Part shown: in pieces, positions 1 through 8,854 of the stretch | How positions within the stretch are numbered: position 1 is the first letter of the stretch | How the letters are laid out: every line of letters begins with the position of its first letter | The notes under the pieces: model-generated | Databases searched by the model: none | The model's input: only the letters and a program-made list of their open reading frames with translations | What the model was told of the DNA's origin: nothing | Made by a program: the position numbers and the translations under genes | From: an uncultured Lachnospiraceae bacterium | GTDB lineage: Bacteria > Bacillota > Clostridia > Lachnospirales > Lachnospiraceae | Assembly (NCBI GenBank): GCA_947626965.1 | Contig: CANQUH010000016.1 | Span: 1-40,269, forward strand | DNA: 40,269 nucleotides | Reading direction: 5' to 3'

Positions 1-44
1 TTCAGGTCTGCGGCAGCAAAGGATAAAGAAAAAGAGGTTTTTAT

Positions 45-797
45 ATGAGTGTAAATTATCATGCTTTTCAGAGCAGAGGCTTTTTATTTTCCAATTCCGA
101 GGCCCTTAGTGAGCAGTGGCACGCTATTTTTTCCAATTACGATCCTGCGCGGATCGCTTCGATCCTTGATCTGAAATATGATGAAGAATACCTGTATCTC
201 TCCTATTTTCAGAGACCGTACCGCCTCTGTCTCGCGGACGGCTGGCTGGAAAAATGTGTGGATGTAAAAGACATGCCGGAGAAAACGCAGAATAAAACCT
301 GGGAAGATGTGATGGCCGATCAGCGGACAGGGCAGCTCCTGCAAAGCGGCCGGAATATAAAGGATCATGAAAAAGGATGGACCGATGCGCTGTACTTTAA
401 TGAAGCGATGAGCATCTACCACCTGCTTCATTACACAAAGGACCAGCCGCTGATCACGGGAATCTGGGTGCCAAATACGGAAGTCGACGGTGTTGTCTCC
501 CGCAATCCCCGGATCCCGGATCCTCTGCTGTCCCCATTTGCGCGGGCATTCTCCGGAAAAACTGCGGAACTGGAAACCGCCTGCATCAAAGCAGGCGGTA
601 CAAAACTGAATAAAGGCGACGTCGCCTATGAGTTCTCCGCGTTCCCGCAGATCAGGCTGCGGCTGATCTTCTGGGACGCGGACGAGGATTTCCCCGCACA
701 GGTGCAGGTGCTTGTCGATAAGCGTATCACAGACTTCGTGCATTATGAGACTGCAGGATGCATGATCTCAGACCTGCTGGAATTGTTAATGCAGTGA
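45..797 (+). CDS. DUF3786 domain protein
   Basis: This 250-residue protein is the only convincing plus-strand gene in the window. Its C-terminal third has the pattern I associate with DUF3786: a stretch around FWDADEDFPAQ followed by a short acidic helix ending the protein. The function of that family is not known to me. There is no signal peptide or membrane segment, so it is probably cytosolic. A GAGG-type ribosome site lies about 7 bases before the ATG. The gene converges on ktrA, with an inverted repeat between them. A long minus-strand ORF across it is a codon shadow. Family assignment is fairly likely; function is unknown. Confidence 0.8.
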   Translation: MSVNYHAFQSRGFLFSNSEALSEQWHAIFSNYDPARIASILDLKYDEEYLYLSYFQRPYRLCLADGWLEKCVDVKDMPEKTQNKTWEDVMADQRTGQLLQSGRNIKDHEKGWTDALYFNEAMSIYHLLHYTKDQPLITGIWVPNTEVDGVVSRNPRIPDPLLSPFARAFSGKTAELETACIKAGGTKLNKGDVAYEFSAFPQIRLRLIFWDADEDFPAQVQVLVDKRITDFVHYETAGCMISDLLELLMQ

Positions 798-812
798 CGT
801 TCGTGATCCGTC

Positions 813-847
813 AGGAACATGGGAAACTGAGCGTTTTCCATGTTCCT
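813..847. terminator. Hairpin between convergent genes
   Basis: Arms 813-827 and 833-847 form a 15-bp stem with one G-U type pair and a 5-base loop, lying between the stop codons of the DUF3786 gene and ktrA. There is no good T-run on either side, so it is only a weak bidirectional terminator candidate. Confidence 0.4.
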
Positions 848-885
848 TCACAGCCTCTTCATAAGACATTTTCAGCGTTGACATT

Positions 886-1533
886 TTACCTAATCTTCTC
901 AATCGCCTCATTCTCTCCGACCACGATCAGAATCCCTTCCATCGGCAGCGGCTCAAAAGGATTAAGATTTATGTCGATGGCCTCTCCCATCTTGTATCCG
1001 ATCACATTGATCCCGTACTTTTTGCGCAGCTGCAGCTCTCCAAGTGTCTTTCCGCGCCATTTTGCGGGAATCTCCATCTCCACAAGGCTGTACTGAGGCG
1101 ACAGATCAATCCAGTCGAGAAAGTTATCGGCGACAAGGTATTTCGCAAGTCTTTTTCCCATCTCCACCTCAGGATACACTACTTTGTGGGCTCCAACTGC
1201 CCGCAGGATTTTTTCATGCGTGTGATCCCGTGCTTTTGCCAGAATATTCGGGATGCCCGCCTCATGACACATCATGACCGTGATAATGCTCGCGCTCAGG
1301 TTCGTTGTGAACGCGACAACCGCTCCGTCCATGGCCGAAAGGCCCAGATCCGCAAACACCTCCGGCTCCTCCATGTCCGCACACACAGCATAGCTGACCT
1401 TCGGCGCGATGTCCTGAATCCGCTCGGAATCATTATCAACCACCATAACTTCAAAGCCAAGCTCTTCCAGTGTCACCGCCACACTTTCTCCAAACTGCCC
1501 TGCTCCGAAAACGATATACTGCTGCTTTTTCAT
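886..1533 (-). CDS. ktrA: Potassium channel regulatory subunit KtrA/TrkA-like
   Basis: This 215-residue protein has a single RCK unit: an N-terminal Rossmann NAD/ATP-binding domain starting YIVFGAGQFGESVA (the GxGxxG motif), an acidic residue after the second strand (VVDND), and a C-terminal RCK_C half from about residue 135. In this family it is the cytosolic ligand-binding gate that assembles on the KtrB/TrkH channel at the membrane. The length of one RCK unit fits KtrA rather than the doubled TrkA of enterobacteria. The ATG overlaps the stop of the upstream 50-codon ORF as ATGA, so translation is probably coupled. The channel gene lies just upstream in the same operon. Confidence 0.92.
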   Translation of the reverse strand: MKKQQYIVFGAGQFGESVAVTLEELGFEVMVVDNDSERIQDIAPKVSYAVCADMEEPEVFADLGLSAMDGAVVAFTTNLSASIITVMMCHEAGIPNILAKARDHTHEKILRAVGAHKVVYPEVEMGKRLAKYLVADNFLDWIDLSPQYSLVEMEIPAKWRGKTLGELQLRKKYGINVIGYKMGEAIDINLNPFEPLPMEGILIVVGENEAIEKIR

Positions 1534-1682
1534 TTTCCGCCTCCGTCAAACCTCTTCATCTCAGATCTTTCTATCTCAAACTTCTCTGCCCGGGACTCTT
1601 TGTCTTTGCTCTCTATCTCAAATCTCTTATCGCCAGGCTCCTTGCCTCCGCTTTTTGACTCAAGTCTCTTGTCCTTGGACAT
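1530..1682 (-). CDS. Small charged protein inside the ktr operon (50 aa)
   Basis: A 50-codon ORF fills most of the gap between ktrB and ktrA. It begins ATG-TCC-AAG after a GAGGG ribosome site and ends in TGA overlapping the ktrA ATG (ATGA). The product, starting MSKDKRLESKSGG and ending MKRFDGGGK, is almost all charged residues with loosely repeated KRFEIE/KFEIER units, probably coiled or disordered. I do not recognise a family. Coupling and spacing argue that it is translated; the biased composition argues that it could be a spacer. Real gene or not is uncertain. Confidence 0.45.
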   Translation of the reverse strand: MSKDKRLESKSGGKEPGDKRFEIESKDKESRAEKFEIERSEMKRFDGGGK

Positions 1683-1712
1683 CTTTTCCCTCGCTTTCTG
1701 CCTCCGGATTTT

Positions 1713-3128
1713 TTACCCAACCATGATTCTCTCCTCCGGCAGTCTGCTACCGCTTTTCTTCTTTCCGACTTTCGCGGCGAACATCAGCGCAAGCGTCACG
1801 GGACCAAGCCTTCCGAGATACATCAGTCCGATGATCAGCATCTTGCCGCCCGTCGAGAGAAACGGCGTGATTCCTGTCGTCAGCCCGACTGTCGCGACCG
1901 CGGACACAACTTCATACAGCGCTTCCATCATCCGGAACGGCTCAAAGCACAGCAGAGCCAGCGTCCCCGTCACCACAGCAAGCAAAAACACTGTAAAAAC
2001 CGCAAACCCGGTACGGATTGTGGCCGCCGGAATCCTCCTGCGGAAACACTCCGTATCTTCCCGCCCTTTCAGTACAGACCAGCAGGTCGCCAGCAAAAGC
2101 GCGATCGTCGTCGTCTTTACGCCGCCCGCCGTTCCTCCCGGGCTGCCTCCCACAAACATCAGAAGGCAGGACACCATCCGCGTTTCCTCACGAAAACAGT
2201 TCTGCGGTATCGTAAAAAAACCTGCGGTCCTTGTCGTCACCGACTGAAACAGCGCTGCCATCCATTTTTCCCAGAAGCCGAGTTCTCCCAGCGTATCCGG
2301 GTTCGTATATTCCGCAAGGAATACAAATACCGTCCCCGAGACAACCAGTATAGCAGTCATCAGAAGCGCAAGCTTTGAGTGAAGGCGCATTTTCACCACA
2401 GCTCTGTACACACTGCATTCCTTCTTCACGATGCGCCGGATGGCCAGAACAATGTCGCGCCATACAAGAAATCCCAGACCGCTCACGATGATCAGCGCCA
2501 CTGCCACCAGGCTGACAAGGGGATTTGTCACATAATTCCCCAAACTGTTGTCGCCGAGAATATCGATCCCCGCGTTGCAGAACGTCGACACGGAATGAAA
2601 CACCGCATACCAGATCCCTTTTCCCGGCCCGTATTCCGGAACGAACTGAAACGCATATCCCAAAGCGCCGATCCCTTCCACCAGAAAAGTTCCCCGGATC
2701 ACATATTTCAGCATGCGCACGATCCCGGACATCGTATCAAGATCGTAACCCTGCTGAATAATCACTTTATTCCGGAGCGTGATCTGCCTGCGCAGAACCA
2801 GAAATGCCCCCATCGTACAGGCGATGATCCCGAAACCTCCGAACTGTATCAGAAGCAGCAGGATCACCTTTCCGATCAGCGTAAACTGAGATGCCGGAAC
2901 AATCGTCATCAGACCGGTCACACAGACGGCGGAGCAGGCTGAAAACAAGGCATCCACAAAAGAAAGCCACTTCCCATCCGCGTTGCAGAACGGCATGGAA
3001 AGAATCACTCCGCCCGCAAATATGGCAGCCGCGAAACCAACTGCCATGATCTGACCTGCCGTCATATGAGAGCCGACCTGTTTAACCAGACGGCTCATTT
3101 TTCTGTGAAATAAACTTCTGTCTTTCAT
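1713..3128 (-). CDS. ktrB: TrkH/KtrB-family potassium transporter
   Basis: This membrane protein of about 471 residues has the repeated TM-pore-TM layout of the SKT superfamily. Pore filter segments are visible as SVCVTGLM, STFCNAGID, TRTAGFF and ATVGLTTG, four P-loops each with the expected glycine. It takes up K+ (or Na+/K+) and pairs with the KtrA subunit downstream. The chosen ATG at 3128 follows GAGGAAG and leaves a 14-base gap after rlmB. A start at 3167 would overlap rlmB and adds a tail unlike the family. The operon order is rlmB, ktrB, small ORF, ktrA. Confidence 0.93.
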   Translation of the reverse strand: MKDRSLFHRKMSRLVKQVGSHMTAGQIMAVGFAAAIFAGGVILSMPFCNADGKWLSFVDALFSACSAVCVTGLMTIVPASQFTLIGKVILLLLIQFGGFGIIACTMGAFLVLRRQITLRNKVIIQQGYDLDTMSGIVRMLKYVIRGTFLVEGIGALGYAFQFVPEYGPGKGIWYAVFHSVSTFCNAGIDILGDNSLGNYVTNPLVSLVAVALIIVSGLGFLVWRDIVLAIRRIVKKECSVYRAVVKMRLHSKLALLMTAILVVSGTVFVFLAEYTNPDTLGELGFWEKWMAALFQSVTTRTAGFFTIPQNCFREETRMVSCLLMFVGGSPGGTAGGVKTTTIALLLATCWSVLKGREDTECFRRRIPAATIRTGFAVFTVFLLAVVTGTLALLCFEPFRMMEALYEVVSAVATVGLTTGITPFLSTGGKMLIIGLMYLGRLGPVTLALMFAAKVGKKKSGSRLPEERIMVG

Positions 3129-3142
3129 AACTTCCTCAAAAT

Positions 3143-4018
3143 TCAATATCCTCCGGCCGGCTTCCACTCCCCGCGCTGCCGCACGATCTCAAACGCGAGC
3201 ACGCCTGCCGCCACCGACGCATTCAAAGAATCGATATTTCCCTTCATCGGAATCGCGGCCGCAAAATCGCATTTCTCCCTCACAAGACGGCTCACCCCGT
3301 CCCCCTCGCTTCCGATCACAAGACCAATCGGCCCGGTCAGGTTCATCCGGTACATGACTTCTCCGTCCATGTCGGCGCATACAAACCAGATTCCTTCTTT
3401 TTTCAAATCATCAATCGTGTTTCCCAGATTCGTCACGCGCGCGACCGGCGTGTAATTCAGCGCTCCTGCGGAAGCCCGCGCAACTGTCGCCGTCAGACCG
3501 ACAGCTCTTCTCTTTGGAATGATAACGCCGTGCGCTCCCGCGAGATTCGCGGTTCGGATGATGGCCCCAAGATTGTGGGGATCCTCGATATTGTCAAGCA
3601 GGAAAAGAAATGGCGCCTCTCCTTTCGCGCGGGCCGCCTCAAGAATATCCTCCACCTCAGCATATTTATAAGCCGCCGCATAAGCGATCACGCCCTGATG
3701 CCGTCCCGTCTCCGAGAGCTGATCCAGCCGCTCTTTTGCCACAAAGTCGATGATCGTGTCATTCTTTTTCGCTTCGCGTTTGATTGTCTGGATCGGCCCG
3801 TCCTGGCATCCGTCCTGAATCAGCACCCGGTCAATTGTCTTCCCTGATCGGAATGCCTCAATCACCGCATTGCGGCCCTCGATCTGACGGGAATTTTCAT
3901 CCCTTTCTTCCATATAATCTGTCTTACTGTCCCTGACGCTCCTGTTTATTCTGGCGTCCCGTCCGTCTCTCCCGTTTCCCGCTCTGTTTCTTTTATTTTT
4001 TCCATCCAGATTTTTCAT
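3143..4018 (-). CDS. rlmB: 23S rRNA (guanosine-2'-O-)-methyltransferase RlmB / TrmH family
   Basis: This is a SpoU/TrmH-type SAM-dependent 2'-O-ribose methyltransferase of 291 residues. The N-terminal substrate-binding part starts at IEGRNAVIEAF (about residue 46). The knotted catalytic domain has the conserved motifs NIEDPHNLGAIIRTA, GLVIGSEGDGVSRLV and SLNASVAAGVLAFEI. The first 40 residues are a basic, low-complexity extension, common in Clostridia. The start at 4018 has AAGGGG upstream; a shorter start at 3913 is possible. It lies downstream of mrnC, its usual neighbour in Firmicutes, and upstream of ktrB. Confidence 0.93.
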   Translation of the reverse strand: MKNLDGKNKRNRAGNGRDGRDARINRSVRDSKTDYMEERDENSRQIEGRNAVIEAFRSGKTIDRVLIQDGCQDGPIQTIKREAKKNDTIIDFVAKERLDQLSETGRHQGVIAYAAAYKYAEVEDILEAARAKGEAPFLFLLDNIEDPHNLGAIIRTANLAGAHGVIIPKRRAVGLTATVARASAGALNYTPVARVTNLGNTIDDLKKEGIWFVCADMDGEVMYRMNLTGPIGLVIGSEGDGVSRLVREKCDFAAAIPMKGNIDSLNASVAAGVLAFEIVRQRGEWKPAGGY

Positions 4019-4242
4019 CCGTCCAGCCCCTTTTTATTTCTTGTAATCCGCTCCTGATAATTTGACAAAGTGCGGCCGCATCCTGTCTGGATGCGTATCC
4101 TGACCTCATGTCAGTGAGGAAGACCGATTTCCACTGCTGACGCTAAGCCTGCTTCCGAAAATCCATCTCTCTATCTAAAATTTCATGTCCGCACTGCGCT
4201 TCGGTCAGTATTCGCAATTCGCGCCACAGCGCAGTCACAGCC
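4019..4242. other. Intergenic gap between mrnC and rlmB
   Basis: No established gene is seen in these 224 bases. The minus strand has a 31-codon GTG-initiated ORF at 4143-4238 starting seven bases after the mrnC stop, with a charged product that I do not recognise. It could be a degraded tail or chance. No convincing terminator or promoter was found. Confidence 0.4.
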
Positions 4243-4689
4243 TCACTCGGACTTTCCACTCAAAAGCTCCATCCCGCGCCGCACCAGCTCATTCATCCGC
4301 TCAAATTCTTCCCGTAGATACAGATATCCCATGACCGCCTCGAACCCGGTCGCCTCAAGATACTCCTGCATGCTCGCGTTTTTCGCCTTTGTGTATGGCT
4401 TTGAATTTTTCCCGCGGCGGTACACGGCCCGCTCTTCCTCTGTCAGCTCATCCATCAGCCTCTCAATCATTCTGGCCTGCGTCTTCGCGCTGACAAGAGA
4501 CGTCACCTGATGGTGGAGCTTCTGCGGCTGACAGTTTGCCCGCTTGACGAAAATGGTGCGTATCACAAGTTCGTACGCCGCATCCCCCAGATAAGCCAGC
4601 GTCAGCGGCGAATACTGCCCCCAATCCTTTTCAGGGAGTCCGAAGATCTCCTTCAGGCTCCCTGAGAAACGGTCTATGCTCTTTTCCAT
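4243..4689 (-). CDS. mrnC: Mini-ribonuclease III
   Basis: A 148-residue RNase III catalytic domain without the double-stranded RNA-binding domain, the hallmark of Mini-III, which matures 23S rRNA ends in Firmicutes. The signature is seen in LTLAYLGDAAYELVIRT (residues about 29-45), and the conserved second acidic helix is in KNASMQEYLEATGFEAVMGYLYL. The ATG follows GAGGG and overlaps the end of cysS by 16 bases, so translation is likely coupled. The cysS-mrnC-rlmB order is the standard Firmicutes arrangement. Confidence 0.95.
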   Translation of the reverse strand: MEKSIDRFSGSLKEIFGLPEKDWGQYSPLTLAYLGDAAYELVIRTIFVKRANCQPQKLHHQVTSLVSAKTQARMIERLMDELTEEERAVYRRGKNSKPYTKAKNASMQEYLEATGFEAVMGYLYLREEFERMNELVRRGMELLSGKSE

Positions 4690-6080
4690 TTTACACCCTC
4701 GCGTGTATCAAGAAGGGTAATTCCCTGTTCAAGCAGCTGATTCCGGATCTCGTCGGCGCGCGCAAAATTCTTCGCTTTTCTCGCCGCCTGGCGTTCCTCG
4801 ATCAGCTTTTCAATCTCCGCGTCGAGAAGTTCTTCCTTCTCCTCCGCAATAATTCCCATGATATCGCACAGTTTGATGATCTCCTCGCGCACCGCGCCGG
4901 CAAAAGCAGCCGTGCAGCCTGACTTCACATTGCTGTTCGCGTATTTTACAAGCTCAAAGATCGCAGATACGGCGTCCGCCGTGTTGAAGTCATCGTCCAT
5001 GGCCTCGTCGAACTTCTTCTCAAACTCCATCGCCTCCGCGAGCTGCGCTTTTTCTGCCTCGGTCATCTCACCGGCAGCCCCGGCCTCCTGCACATACTTC
5101 AGATTTGACACAGCGTTTCTGATGCGCTCAAGCGCATTCTTCGACGCTTCCATCAGCTCGGCGCTGAAATTCAGCGGACTGCGGTAATGCGCGCTGAGCA
5201 TGAAGAAGCGAAGCACCTGCAGATCGTACTTCTCCGAAATATCACGCACGGTAAAGAAATTATTGAGAGATTTTGACATCTTGCGGTTGTCGATGTTCAG
5301 AAATCCGTTGTGCAGCCAGTAGCGCGCAAAAATCTTTCCGTTGCAGCACTCGCTCTGCGCGATCTCATTCTCATGATGCGGGAAGATCAGATCCTCGCCG
5401 CCCGCATGGATATCAATCTCGTCACCGAGATACTTCTTCGCCATCACGGAGCACTCGATGTGCCAGCCCGGACGGCCATCGCTCCACGGAGACTCCCAGT
5501 ACGGCTCTCCTTCCTTCTTCGGCTTCCAGAGCACGAAATCAAGCGGATCCTCCTTCTGGTCCTCGCCGGTCACCAGCAGCGACCGGTTGCCGGAACGCAG
5601 ATCGTCGAGGTTCTTGTGGGACAATTTTCCATACTCCTTGAAACGACGGGTGCGGAAATATACGGTCCCGTCCACATTGTAGGCGTAGCCCTTCTCGATC
5701 AGCGTCGAGATCATCTCGATCATTCCCGGAATCTCCTGCGTCGCGAGCGGATGTGTCGTCGCCGGGCGGACATTCATCGCTTCCATGTCTTTTTTGCACT
5801 CCGCGATATAGCGCTCAGAGATCTCCTGTGCTGTCACGCCTTCCTCATTTGCTTTCGCAATGATCTTATCGTCCACATCCGTGAAATTCGAGACAAAATT
5901 AACCTCATATCCTTTGTGTTCCATGTAACGGCGCACCGTGTCAAAAACGATCATCGGACGCGCGTTTCCGATGTGAATCAGGTTGTAGACCGTCGGACCG
6001 CAGACATACATGCTGACCTTGCCCGGCACCAGAGGAACGAACTCCTCCTTCATCTTTGACAGTGTATTATATACCTTCAT
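4674..6080 (-). CDS. cysS: Cysteinyl-tRNA synthetase
   Basis: A class I aminoacyl-tRNA synthetase that charges tRNA-Cys in the cytosol. Seen are the HIGH-type motif HIGNAR, the zinc ligands beginning MYVCGPTVY (a Cys) and later IECSVMAKK plus HAGGEDLIFPHHENE, and the KMSKS loop as RKMSKSLNNF. The C-terminal DALR and anticodon-binding parts follow. The start at 6080 gives MKVYNTL, the usual N-terminus, and has AAGGAGG about 9 bases upstream. The longer reading from 6170 adds an atypical tail and is rejected. The protein is about 468 residues, normal length. Confidence 0.96.
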   Translation of the reverse strand: MKVYNTLSKMKEEFVPLVPGKVSMYVCGPTVYNLIHIGNARPMIVFDTVRRYMEHKGYEVNFVSNFTDVDDKIIAKANEEGVTAQEISERYIAECKKDMEAMNVRPATTHPLATQEIPGMIEMISTLIEKGYAYNVDGTVYFRTRRFKEYGKLSHKNLDDLRSGNRSLLVTGEDQKEDPLDFVLWKPKKEGEPYWESPWSDGRPGWHIECSVMAKKYLGDEIDIHAGGEDLIFPHHENEIAQSECCNGKIFARYWLHNGFLNIDNRKMSKSLNNFFTVRDISEKYDLQVLRFFMLSAHYRSPLNFSAELMEASKNALERIRNAVSNLKYVQEAGAAGEMTEAEKAQLAEAMEFEKKFDEAMDDDFNTADAVSAIFELVKYANSNVKSGCTAAFAGAVREEIIKLCDIMGIIAEEKEELLDAEIEKLIEERQAARKAKNFARADEIRNQLLEQGITLLDTREGVKWKRA

Positions 6081-6194
6081 AAACGGGATTCCTCCTTTTT
6101 CAAAACGGAATCTCAGGCCGCTGTTTCCATGCGCCTTCGGGAACTCCGTTTTGCAAATAAACTTTATCATTTCAGACTTTCTTTAGTCTACCAA

Positions 6195-6212
6195 ATTATA
6201 CAGGTTTGTCAA
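6195..6212 (-). promoter_or_regulatory. Candidate cysS promoter region
   Basis: A minus-strand TATAAT (6195-6200) and a TTGACA (6207-6212) are both present but only 6 bases apart, so they cannot be a pair. Either the TATAAT uses a poor -35, or the TTGACA uses TAGACT 16 bases downstream. A start near here leaves a leader of roughly 100 bases before cysS. I see no T-box consensus in that leader. Confidence 0.35.
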
Positions 6213-6263
6213 TGATAAATGTTATTGTTGATCGTCTCATAGAAATCCGGATCAGGGCGAAAC

Positions 6264-8078
6264 TCATCTGTTCAAAATGGTCATAAACTCTTCTCCTGTG
6301 ATCGTCTCGTGTTCATAAAGGTATCCCGCCAGTTCATCCAGCTTTTCGCGGTTTTCCATCAGGATCCGTGCGGCTTTCTCATGCTGCTTCCTTACCAGCT
6401 CCACGACCTGTCGGTCAATCTGCGCCTGTGTCTCCGCCGCGCAGGCCAGGGAGGTGTCTCCGCCCAGATACTGCCCGGTCACAGTTTCCATCGCCACCAT
6501 ATCGAAATCTTTGCTCATGCCGTATCGCGTAATCATGGCGCGGGCCAGCTTCGTCGCCTGTTCGATATCGTTGGAAGCGCCTGTCGTCGGAGAACTGAAC
6601 ACGATTTCCTCCGCCGCTCTGCCCCCTGTGAAAGTGGCGATCCTGTTTTCGATTTCTTCTTTGCTCATTAAATAGTGATTGCCTTCCTCCACCTGCATGG
6701 TGTATCCCAGAGCGCCGGAAGTCCGGGGAATGATGGTAATCTTCTGCACCGGAGCGGAATTCGTCTGCTTCGCCGCAACCAGGGCGTGACCGATTTCGTG
6801 ATAGGAAACAATCCGCTTTTCCTTATCCGTCAAAATAGCGTTCTTCTTCTGATAACCGGCAATGACGACTTCAATGCTTTCCTCCAGATCAGCCTGTGTC
6901 GCAAATTTCCTGCCTGCCCGGACAGCACGCAGCGCCGCCTCATTCACAATATTGGCAAGCTCCGCGCCGGAAGCGCCTGATGCCATCCGCGCGACCTTCT
7001 GAAAATCCACGCTATCGGCAATCTTAACCTTCCGGGCATGTACTTTCAGGATCGCTTCGCGGCCTTTCAGATCCGGCAGCTCTACAGGAACCCGTCGGTC
7101 AAAACGTCCCGGTCTGGTCAGGGCTGGATCCAGCGATTCCGGACGGTTCGTCGCCGCCAAAATGATTACGCCGTTGTTCCCCTCAAAGCCGTCCATCTCG
7201 GTAAGCAGCTGATTGAGCGTCTGCTCACGCTCATCATTGCCGCCCATGTTTCCGGTATTGCGCTTCTGCCCGATCGCGTCGATCTCATCCACAAAGACGA
7301 TACAGGGAGCTTTCTCTTTTGCCTGCTTGAACAGATCGCGGACCTTGGACGCGCCCATGCCCACAAACATCTCCACAAACTCAGATCCGGACATGGAGAA
7401 AAACGGAACGTTCGCCTCACCTGCCACCGCCTTTGCCAGCATGGTTTTTCCGGTACCTGGAGGGCCTACAAGGAGAATTCCTTTCGGCATGGAGGCGCCG
7501 ATCTCCTTGTATTTCCCTGGATTGTGCAGATAGTCAACAATCTCCTGCAGATTCTCTTTCGCCTCGTCAACACCCTCCACATCAGAAAACCGGATGCCGT
7601 CGGAAGATTTCACATATACTTTTGCATTGCTCTTTCCCATGTTGAACATCATGGAATTGGGGCCTCCCATCTTATCCATCATCTTTTTCGACAGAAACTG
7701 GCCGAGCAAAACGAAAACTGCGATGGGCAGCACCCACGACAAAAGAATACTAAGTACCGGCGACATCTGTTCAATGATCTCACCGGAAAACTTCGCCCCC
7801 GAAGCGTGCAGACGGTTTACCAGATCCGGATCGGAAATGGGACCCGTTTTATAGATACTGGTTTCCTCTTTATCTGTAAATAAAATCTGATTGCTCTGGA
7901 TTTCCACACGTCCGATGTTTTTCTCCTCTGTCATGGTCATGAATGTGCCGTAATCCACTTCCTGGATCTGTCTTTCGGCAAACCACGGCATGACAATAAA
8001 ATTAAAAAGCATCAGGATCAGCATGACGATGCCGTAATAATACAACAGCGGTTTTTTTGGACGTTTTACTTCATTCAT
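6264..8078 (-). CDS. ftsH: ATP-dependent zinc metalloprotease FtsH
   Basis: A membrane-anchored AAA+ protease of about 604 residues. In order: TM1 near residues 10-30, a short extracellular FtsH_ext domain, TM2 near 95-120, and an AAA domain with Walker A GPPGTGKT, Walker B IVFVDEID and the second region of homology [20 protein letters not shown]. The aromatic pore loop is around [18 protein letters not shown] zinc protease domain follows with HEIGH and the downstream metal-ligand helix around [13 protein letters not shown]. It degrades misfolded membrane proteins and some regulators. The start at 8078 is supported by AAAGGAG and by the promoter at 8123-8151, which would overlap the longer ORF. 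Confidence 0.96.
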   Translation of the reverse strand: MNEVKRPKKPLLYYYGIVMLILMLFNFIVMPWFAERQIQEVDYGTFMTMTEEKNIGRVEIQSNQILFTDKEETSIYKTGPISDPDLVNRLHASGAKFSGEIIEQMSPVLSILLSWVLPIAVFVLLGQFLSKKMMDKMGGPNSMMFNMGKSNAKVYVKSSDGIRFSDVEGVDEAKENLQEIVDYLHNPGKYKEIGASMPKGILLVGPPGTGKTMLAKAVAGEANVPFFSMSGSEFVEMFVGMGASKVRDLFKQAKEKAPCIVFVDEIDAIGQKRNTGNMGGNDEREQTLNQLLTEMDGFEGNNGVIILAATNRPESLDPALTRPGRFDRRVPVELPDLKGREAILKVHARKVKIADSVDFQKVARMASGASGAELANIVNEAALRAVRAGRKFATQADLEESIEVVIAGYQKKNAILTDKEKRIVSYHEIGHALVAAKQTNSAPVQKITIIPRTSGALGYTMQVEEGNHYLMSKEEIENRIATFTGGRAAEEIVFSSPTTGASNDIEQATKLARAMITRYGMSKDFDMVAMETVTGQYLGGDTSLACAAETQAQIDRQVVELVRKQHEKAARILMENREKLDELAGYLYEHETITGEEFMTILNR

Positions 8079-8122
8079 GGTACTTCTCCTTTCCTCTGGT
8101 TCCTTCAGGAATCCTGTCCCCA

Positions 8123-8151
8123 TGATACCACCAAAGGCAGTGTATGTCAAA
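8123..8151 (-). promoter_or_regulatory. ftsH promoter
   Basis: The minus strand carries a perfect -35 TTGACA (8146-8151), a 17-base spacer and a -10 TATCAT (8123-8128). Transcription would start near 8116, leaving a leader of about 38 bases to the ATG at 8078. No known heat-shock operator (CIRCE or CtsR box) was recognised nearby. Confidence 0.8.
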
Positions 8152-8288
8152 AGAGCTTAAGCGCCAGCAATTCTCGGAATTTCCGGTCATTCTGCCTGGA
8201 AATTGTCTCGCGGGACTACTGGGGTGTGAACTGTAATCAAATTTCATCTTCGCCCACTGTCGGCTTCGAAAGGAGTCCATATGCCACA

Positions 8289-8729
8289 TCAATTTAATCC
8301 CAACATTTCAAGTTCCCTCTCAATTTCCTGCTACCGGTCATAGAGCAGCAGATCTTTGTTGTATTTGAAATACTCAGGGCATCCGTATTTGCTGATAAAC
8401 GAAGCCGATATCTGGTTAATCGTCAGTTCCGTTACTAAGATCAATAGTTCCTGTCCATCTGGAAATACTTCTTCACAAAAATGAAACATATGCGAAAGTC
8501 TTTTCCCAGCAGCAGAAGCAGATTTTTTCAGTGCCTTCTGCTTTGAACTAAAATTGGTTTTGATCATAGCAAATGCTTCAGATCCATTGTCTATATTTTG
8601 AAGCTCTATACGCTGCTCCTCCAGTACCTGAATCACCTGCTTCATTTCAAACTACGCTTCTCTTGATAAGGCCTCCACGGTTTTTCCAGACGAAAATGCA
8701 TTCTGCTTTTTTTGTATTAACTCAGACAT
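8289..8729 (-). pseudogene. Degraded C-terminal fragment of a MoxR-type AAA ATPase gene
   Basis: Reading from ATG at 8729, the frame aligns with the last ~145 residues of the intact MoxR protein encoded at 19581-21092. Shared blocks include FCEEVFPDGQE, LILVTELTIN and FISRYGC/FISKYGC. The frame is interrupted by TAG at 8652-8654 and again by TAG at 8331-8333; after each stop the similarity continues in the same frame, ending at TGA 8289-8291. The AAA domain itself is absent. The 104-codon open stretch at 8331-8645 between the stops should not be taken as a gene. It lies downstream of an LRR gene, where the intact cassette has VWA and MoxR genes. Confidence 0.82.
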
Positions 8730-8841
8730 ATGATCCACCGGCCTTTTCTCCGGCTTGTTTGAATCTTCCCATCTGTTCCCGATATGTCCTCTGCTTGTCC
8801 ATAGTGTCCGCCACCGGATTGATCAATCTTTTATCTGTCAT
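8722..8841 (-). CDS. 39-codon ORF, probably an N-terminal gene remnant
   Basis: After an AAGGAG ribosome site directly behind the LRR gene stop, an ORF starts MTDKRLINPVADTMDKQRTY and ends 39 codons later, overlapping the MoxR fragment in another frame. The opening residues look like the start of a longer Firmicutes protein with a polar helical N-terminus that I cannot name. The last ~9 residues look like readthrough into foreign sequence. It is best read as a deletion junction that fused the start of one gene to the tail of the MoxR gene. Confidence 0.4.
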   Translation of the reverse strand: MTDKRLINPVADTMDKQRTYREQMGRFKQAGEKAGGSYV

Positions 8842-8854
8842 TTTCCGTTACTCC

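Noticed and set aside
5310-6059. 249-codon plus-strand ORF opposite cysS
   Set aside because: It is wholly antisense to a clear synthetase gene and shows no recognisable family.
6081-6170. T-box riboswitch in the cysS leader
   Set aside because: I could not find the conserved T-box sequence or a convincing antiterminator.
6195-6212. TTGACA next to TATAAT as a cysS promoter
   Set aside because: The elements are only 6 bases apart; they were kept only as a low-confidence promoter region.
8331-8645. A 104-residue hypothetical protein
   Set aside because: It is the middle of a pseudogene; homology to the MoxR tail continues on both sides of its bounding stops.
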